From Corbicula japonica (lineage: Eukaryota; Mollusca; Bivalvia; Venerida; Cyrenidae), in assembly GCA_038501625.1 (NCBI GenBank), contig JAZAYU010000184.1:62001-126000 (forward strand): a DNA stretch of 64,000 bases, written 5' to 3'. Under the pieces are notes generated by a model. That model did not search any database, was not told the origin of the DNA, and worked only from the letters and a program-made list of their open reading frames with translations. Shown here piece after piece: positions 60,501 to 64,000 of this stretch (the stretch's first letter is position 1; each line of letters starts with the position of its first letter). A program made the position numbers and the translations under genes.

Positions 60501-61269
60501 GAAAACAATAGATCAGTATCAGCAAGAACAACTTTGGTGTCTGATCTGGATCTGATTGGAATCTACACTGTTTGCATATTTGTAAGAAATAGCCTCATGA
60601 AGCTTATTATGAACCGTGTAGATCCTGTTAAGACTGCACAGATATGCCTGCTGATCCGGATATACACTGGTCACTCATGTCATGTATTCATGGAAGAAAG
60701 GGGCAAAAACAACACAGTAACTTTTATATAGGATGATTAATTTTCTTGTGAACTGAGGTCTCACAAGTCAACACATACATACAAACACAATTTTATGTTT
60801 TCTTGTTACAAGATACAAAAATACAAATACCGACATATACAGATATATTTAGTGTGTCTCTATCATACATTCATGCAGCTTTAATAAATGAAAATAAAAA
60901 AATGCAAACCTTGTCTTCATTTTCTACAGTAACATTCACATTCTGCTCCCTAATGTTCTACCAATTCTGCAGACATTTCAAGTCCACAGCTTTCACTAAA
61001 CTGATGATACACATGGCTGAAAATAAATGTTGTATTTTAAATCATAACAAATAACCCAAATCAAGTTCACTGTACTTTTTGTTGCTTATTAAGTTGTACA
61101 TAAATTGATGTTGCAGGTTAACAGTTAACAGATTACACTGTTGTCATAATTCATTTTAAGGTAATTTTTTTATATAAATATCACACAAGAGGTTTTTTCT
61201 GATGTAGGCTTCATGCCATCTTCAATTCCTATAGGCTCATACACAATTTATCCCATTTAACCTTTTCCT

Positions 61270-61760
61270 CCATGTATATGCCTTTATGGCATGGGTGATC
61301 AGTGTAAATGTAGATCTAGATCAGCCGACACATCCATACTGCCTGATTAGGATCTAAACTGTTAGCCTTTTTATTCAATAGGTTATTTCTGACCACAATG
61401 TGACCAGTGCAGATCCAGATCAGATCTGCCATCTGATCTGGATCTCTACACTGGTTGCAAAGTCATGAAAATGTGTATATATGTAGTAAAGGGTTAATTA
61501 TTACAAAAAACACACCTGCATTTTTATACTTCATTTCACTCGATGGATACACCTTTTAACACATGAGCAACTATTGTAGATCTAGGTGCTGACACATCTC
61601 CTTCCAGTTAAAAAGAGCTTTAAATGTATCTAATGAACAGAGTAGATACAGATCAGACCACAAAATGTCTGATGTGCAAGCTGGTCTGGAGCTACATTTG
61701 TGCTATCTCTATCTGATGTGGATTTACACTGGTTGCCCATGTGGTAAAATGGCGTGTAAA
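61270..61760 (-). repeat. Dispersed repeat R2 cluster, right arm
   Basis: Mirror image of 50590-51080, preserving the AGATC palindrome (61403-61454). Confidence 0.85.
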
Positions 61761-62257
61761 TGGAGTAAAGGGTCAAGTTATTAACCATGAAAGTGGAAAC
61801 AGCATTGGATTTTTGAGACACATTCATATGAGATTACCCTACGTAATAAACGAATAAGCAACCACAAGAACCCATCGTGTTAGTTCAAGGTGGCCCACAG
61901 ATGAATATTATTATATATAATGTTAATAATCAAGTGAATTCAAGTTGACCTTGTTATTGGGTCAAGGGTAGTCATATATGCCTGAGGCAGAAGGCCGAGG
62001 GTAAATATGACAGCCCGTGGCCCAATAACATGGTCAAATTCATATGAAGACTAAACTGGGCCAATACAGGTGTTCTGGACCAATATGAGAATTTCTGGGC
62101 CATTATAAAATACTTAAGTATTGATGTGGTGTACCATGTAGTGTCTGCCAGGAAAATGGCATGTTCAGGTCAGGTGATGACATGCCTCGAGATTTTGCTA
62201 CACTGCAGTCATGTAAAAAAAGGGCAAAGTATGCAATGCCTGTACTGTATATTAATA

Positions 62258-62454
62258 CAGGGCTCTCACTAGAGAGAGACTTGAAGGAAGTAGTCTCATC
62301 AAAAGTGACCAGACTTCTCTCTTCGTTGAGCTTTGTGAGAAGTCATTTTGTATTTAAGATATAGGGAAAGAAAGCTGTTGACTGCAAACTTCTCCATAAT
62401 GCAGTAAATTATGACAAAACTTCTCCCTGATTTGCAAGTCTGGTGAGAGCCCTG
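62258..62454. mobile_element. 197-bp MITE, right-arm copy
   Basis: Ends CAGGGCTCTCACTAG and CTGGTGAGAGCCCTG; TTAATA is duplicated exactly at 62252-62257 and 62455-62460. Same length as the left-arm copy. Confidence 0.88.
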
Positions 62455-62589
62455 TTAATAGTCAATTAATAAAATTTAATATACCATTAGCCTTCTTCCT
62501 CTCCTCTTCCAATTTCATGCTTTTTGAACCAGAGATGGCACATTTCTTTCATTTGATTTTATCACTGAAATTATTACAAACACAAAATT

Positions 62590-62711
62590 GCAAGGGTGCA
62601 AGTTAGGAATTCTGAAAAACCTGAAATCCTGAAAATTTATTTAGGGAAAATGAAGAAAATCAATCATTTTTAGACACACAAAAACCTGATTTTCAGGCAA
62701 ACGCACCCATG
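62590..62711. mobile_element. 122-bp insertion private to the right arm, 5-bp duplication
   Basis: GCAAGGGTGCAAGTTAGG at one end and AAACGCACCCATG at the other form weak inverted ends around GGGTGC/GCACCC. AAATT flanks both sides (62585-62589 and 62712-62716). The left arm has the empty site (near 48530) with a single AAATT. Confidence 0.8.
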
Positions 62712-64000
62712 AAATTATAACAATTATTTTGATCTTTGCTCAAATTACAAATATTCTTTATAATAACTTATTTTATTTTTTAAGTGAGTGATCATAACAA
62801 TTAGTTTACTCTCATTTTGTACTTTGCTAGTCTGAGGTGTGAGGTGTATCTACAAAAAGTCACGCACAATCTTTTGGACTGTGAAAAATGTTTTTCCTTT
62901 AGTTGCTGTGAAAAAGAGTGCTGTCATTTGTTTTGTAGTTAATATGCCTGTTCCAACAGCCATTCAAGAAAATTTCATAAAGTTATATTGATTAACTGTT
63001 GATTAACTGGATTAAGTATCCGTATTGTTTCATCACTGCCAGAGAAGTTATTATGTGTTTCCTTCTTTTGAAAAAAAAAATATGGATCCATCATCCAGGC
63101 ATGTCACTTTAAAATTAACCAGAAAGTATCAGACTGCAAAAAGTCAAAAATGTGTTGACTGCTCTTATAAACTGGTCAAATTGGGTTGTCACTAAAATTC
63201 ACAAAGTGGGTTCCTTTCCAAATAACTACCGGTAATTTATTTTACATTGCTGATCAGAATTCAAGTCTGGGTAAAAATCATAGAATGAAATAGACATAAA
63301 ATTAATGTCTGAAGTAGTTTTGGTTTATTTTACCTTAAAACAATTTGTATTGGAAAGCTTATGAATACTTGTTACATCAAAATTATTGAACTGAAACACT
63401 GTGTAAACCTAGGTTCACTTCAATACTTAATACTGGTGTAACATCAAAAGGGAGATAATATATTCATTTTTATAATTTGGCACATGTTTAGAGGGAACAA
63501 AATTTATATCTTTGGTTTTCATTTCATAATTTATTGTTACTTTGTTAGGCAATTCTACTATTAACAAGACTTAGTTTAACACTATGAAACTAATTTGAGT
63601 TATTTATCAAATTACAGGAACCTGAATTTCCATCAGAAAATATCCAGATAGGAAAAAATATTTCCCAATGCAACGGATTTGTACCCCACCCACTAACATG
63701 TTACAAGAATTTACCAGTTGCAATGTTGACAGCGTTATCGCAGCTCAAGCATTACAAAGAAACTAAAATATACGTTTTACAATAATTACATCTTCTTAAC
63801 TGTCATTCTGGATTTAACTCAAACATTATTTTCTACCTTCACTTTTGTTGTCCACTTCATTGCATGACGTCAAACAGTTCTCTACCTCTTCAAATGGGGG
63901 TATTATGTCAAATTTGGTTGATACAGGTCTGACCAGAACCAAAGATCATCTAAACCTGTTTATGAATAATTAAATCAATTAATAAATACTTGATTCTTTC

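Larger units (their letters stand above)
58857..64000 (-). repeat. Right arm of the large inverted duplication (continues past the window)
   Basis: Reverse complement of the left arm from 58857 to the last base, where GAAAGAAT is still aligned with 47694-47701. It lacks the three left-arm segments listed above. It has a private 122-bp insertion (62590-62711), and a segment of about 770 bp (62830-63605) replaces about 310 bp in the left arm (48104-48413). Confidence 0.93.

Overview
The window looks like nuclear DNA of an invertebrate animal, most likely a bivalve mollusc. It is AT-rich, almost without long open reading frames, and crowded with short inverted-repeat elements, tRNA-derived modules and dispersed repeats. 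The only recognisable proteins are a decayed YqaJ-type (lambda-exonuclease family) gene and a THAP zinc-finger exon, both common in expanded, transposon-linked families of such genomes. There are no operons, ribosome-binding sites or phage/plasmid genes. The species assignment is inference; one 500-base run of N (9342-9841) is an assembly gap.

Layout, left third: 201-5546 is framed by inverted ~140-bp arms around AT-rich DNA. On the minus strand, 5790-8378 holds a YqaJ-type pseudogene broken by frameshifts, by a TA-flanked 298-bp MITE (6342-6639), and by an inverted piece that encloses two convergent tRNA-like modules. A 1.5-kb non-autonomous TIR element lies at 10700-12215. Local duplications follow (13.7-15.05 kb), then a palindromic short-repeat array (16.57-16.95 kb).

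Middle third: a terminal-inverted-repeat element occurs twice in opposite orientation (18127-18897 and 44517-45766). A dispersed repeat family, called R1 here, has about ten copies between 22.6 and 54.9 kb. Other items are a possible 134-residue gene (27335-27739), a second convergent tRNA-like pair (29246-29563), hairpins, a ~170-bp tandem repeat (38.8-39.8 kb) running into a ~1.1-kb pentanucleotide satellite (39.9-41.0 kb), and a THAP first exon at 41670 behind a CRE-like site.

Right third: the largest structure is an imperfect inverted duplication. The left arm is 47694-53780, the right arm is 58857 to the window end, and the 5.1-kb spacer between them is unique. Each arm carries private insertions with an intact empty site in the other arm, so these mobile elements can be bounded to the base with their target-site duplications. 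Some exon-like blocks with splice signals are kept in both arms. The spacer holds a hammerhead-ribozyme-like core (56041) and a 48-bp-stem palindrome (57421-57520).

No complete, confidently functional protein-coding gene is visible. The biology here is mostly transposon history and DNA secondary structure.
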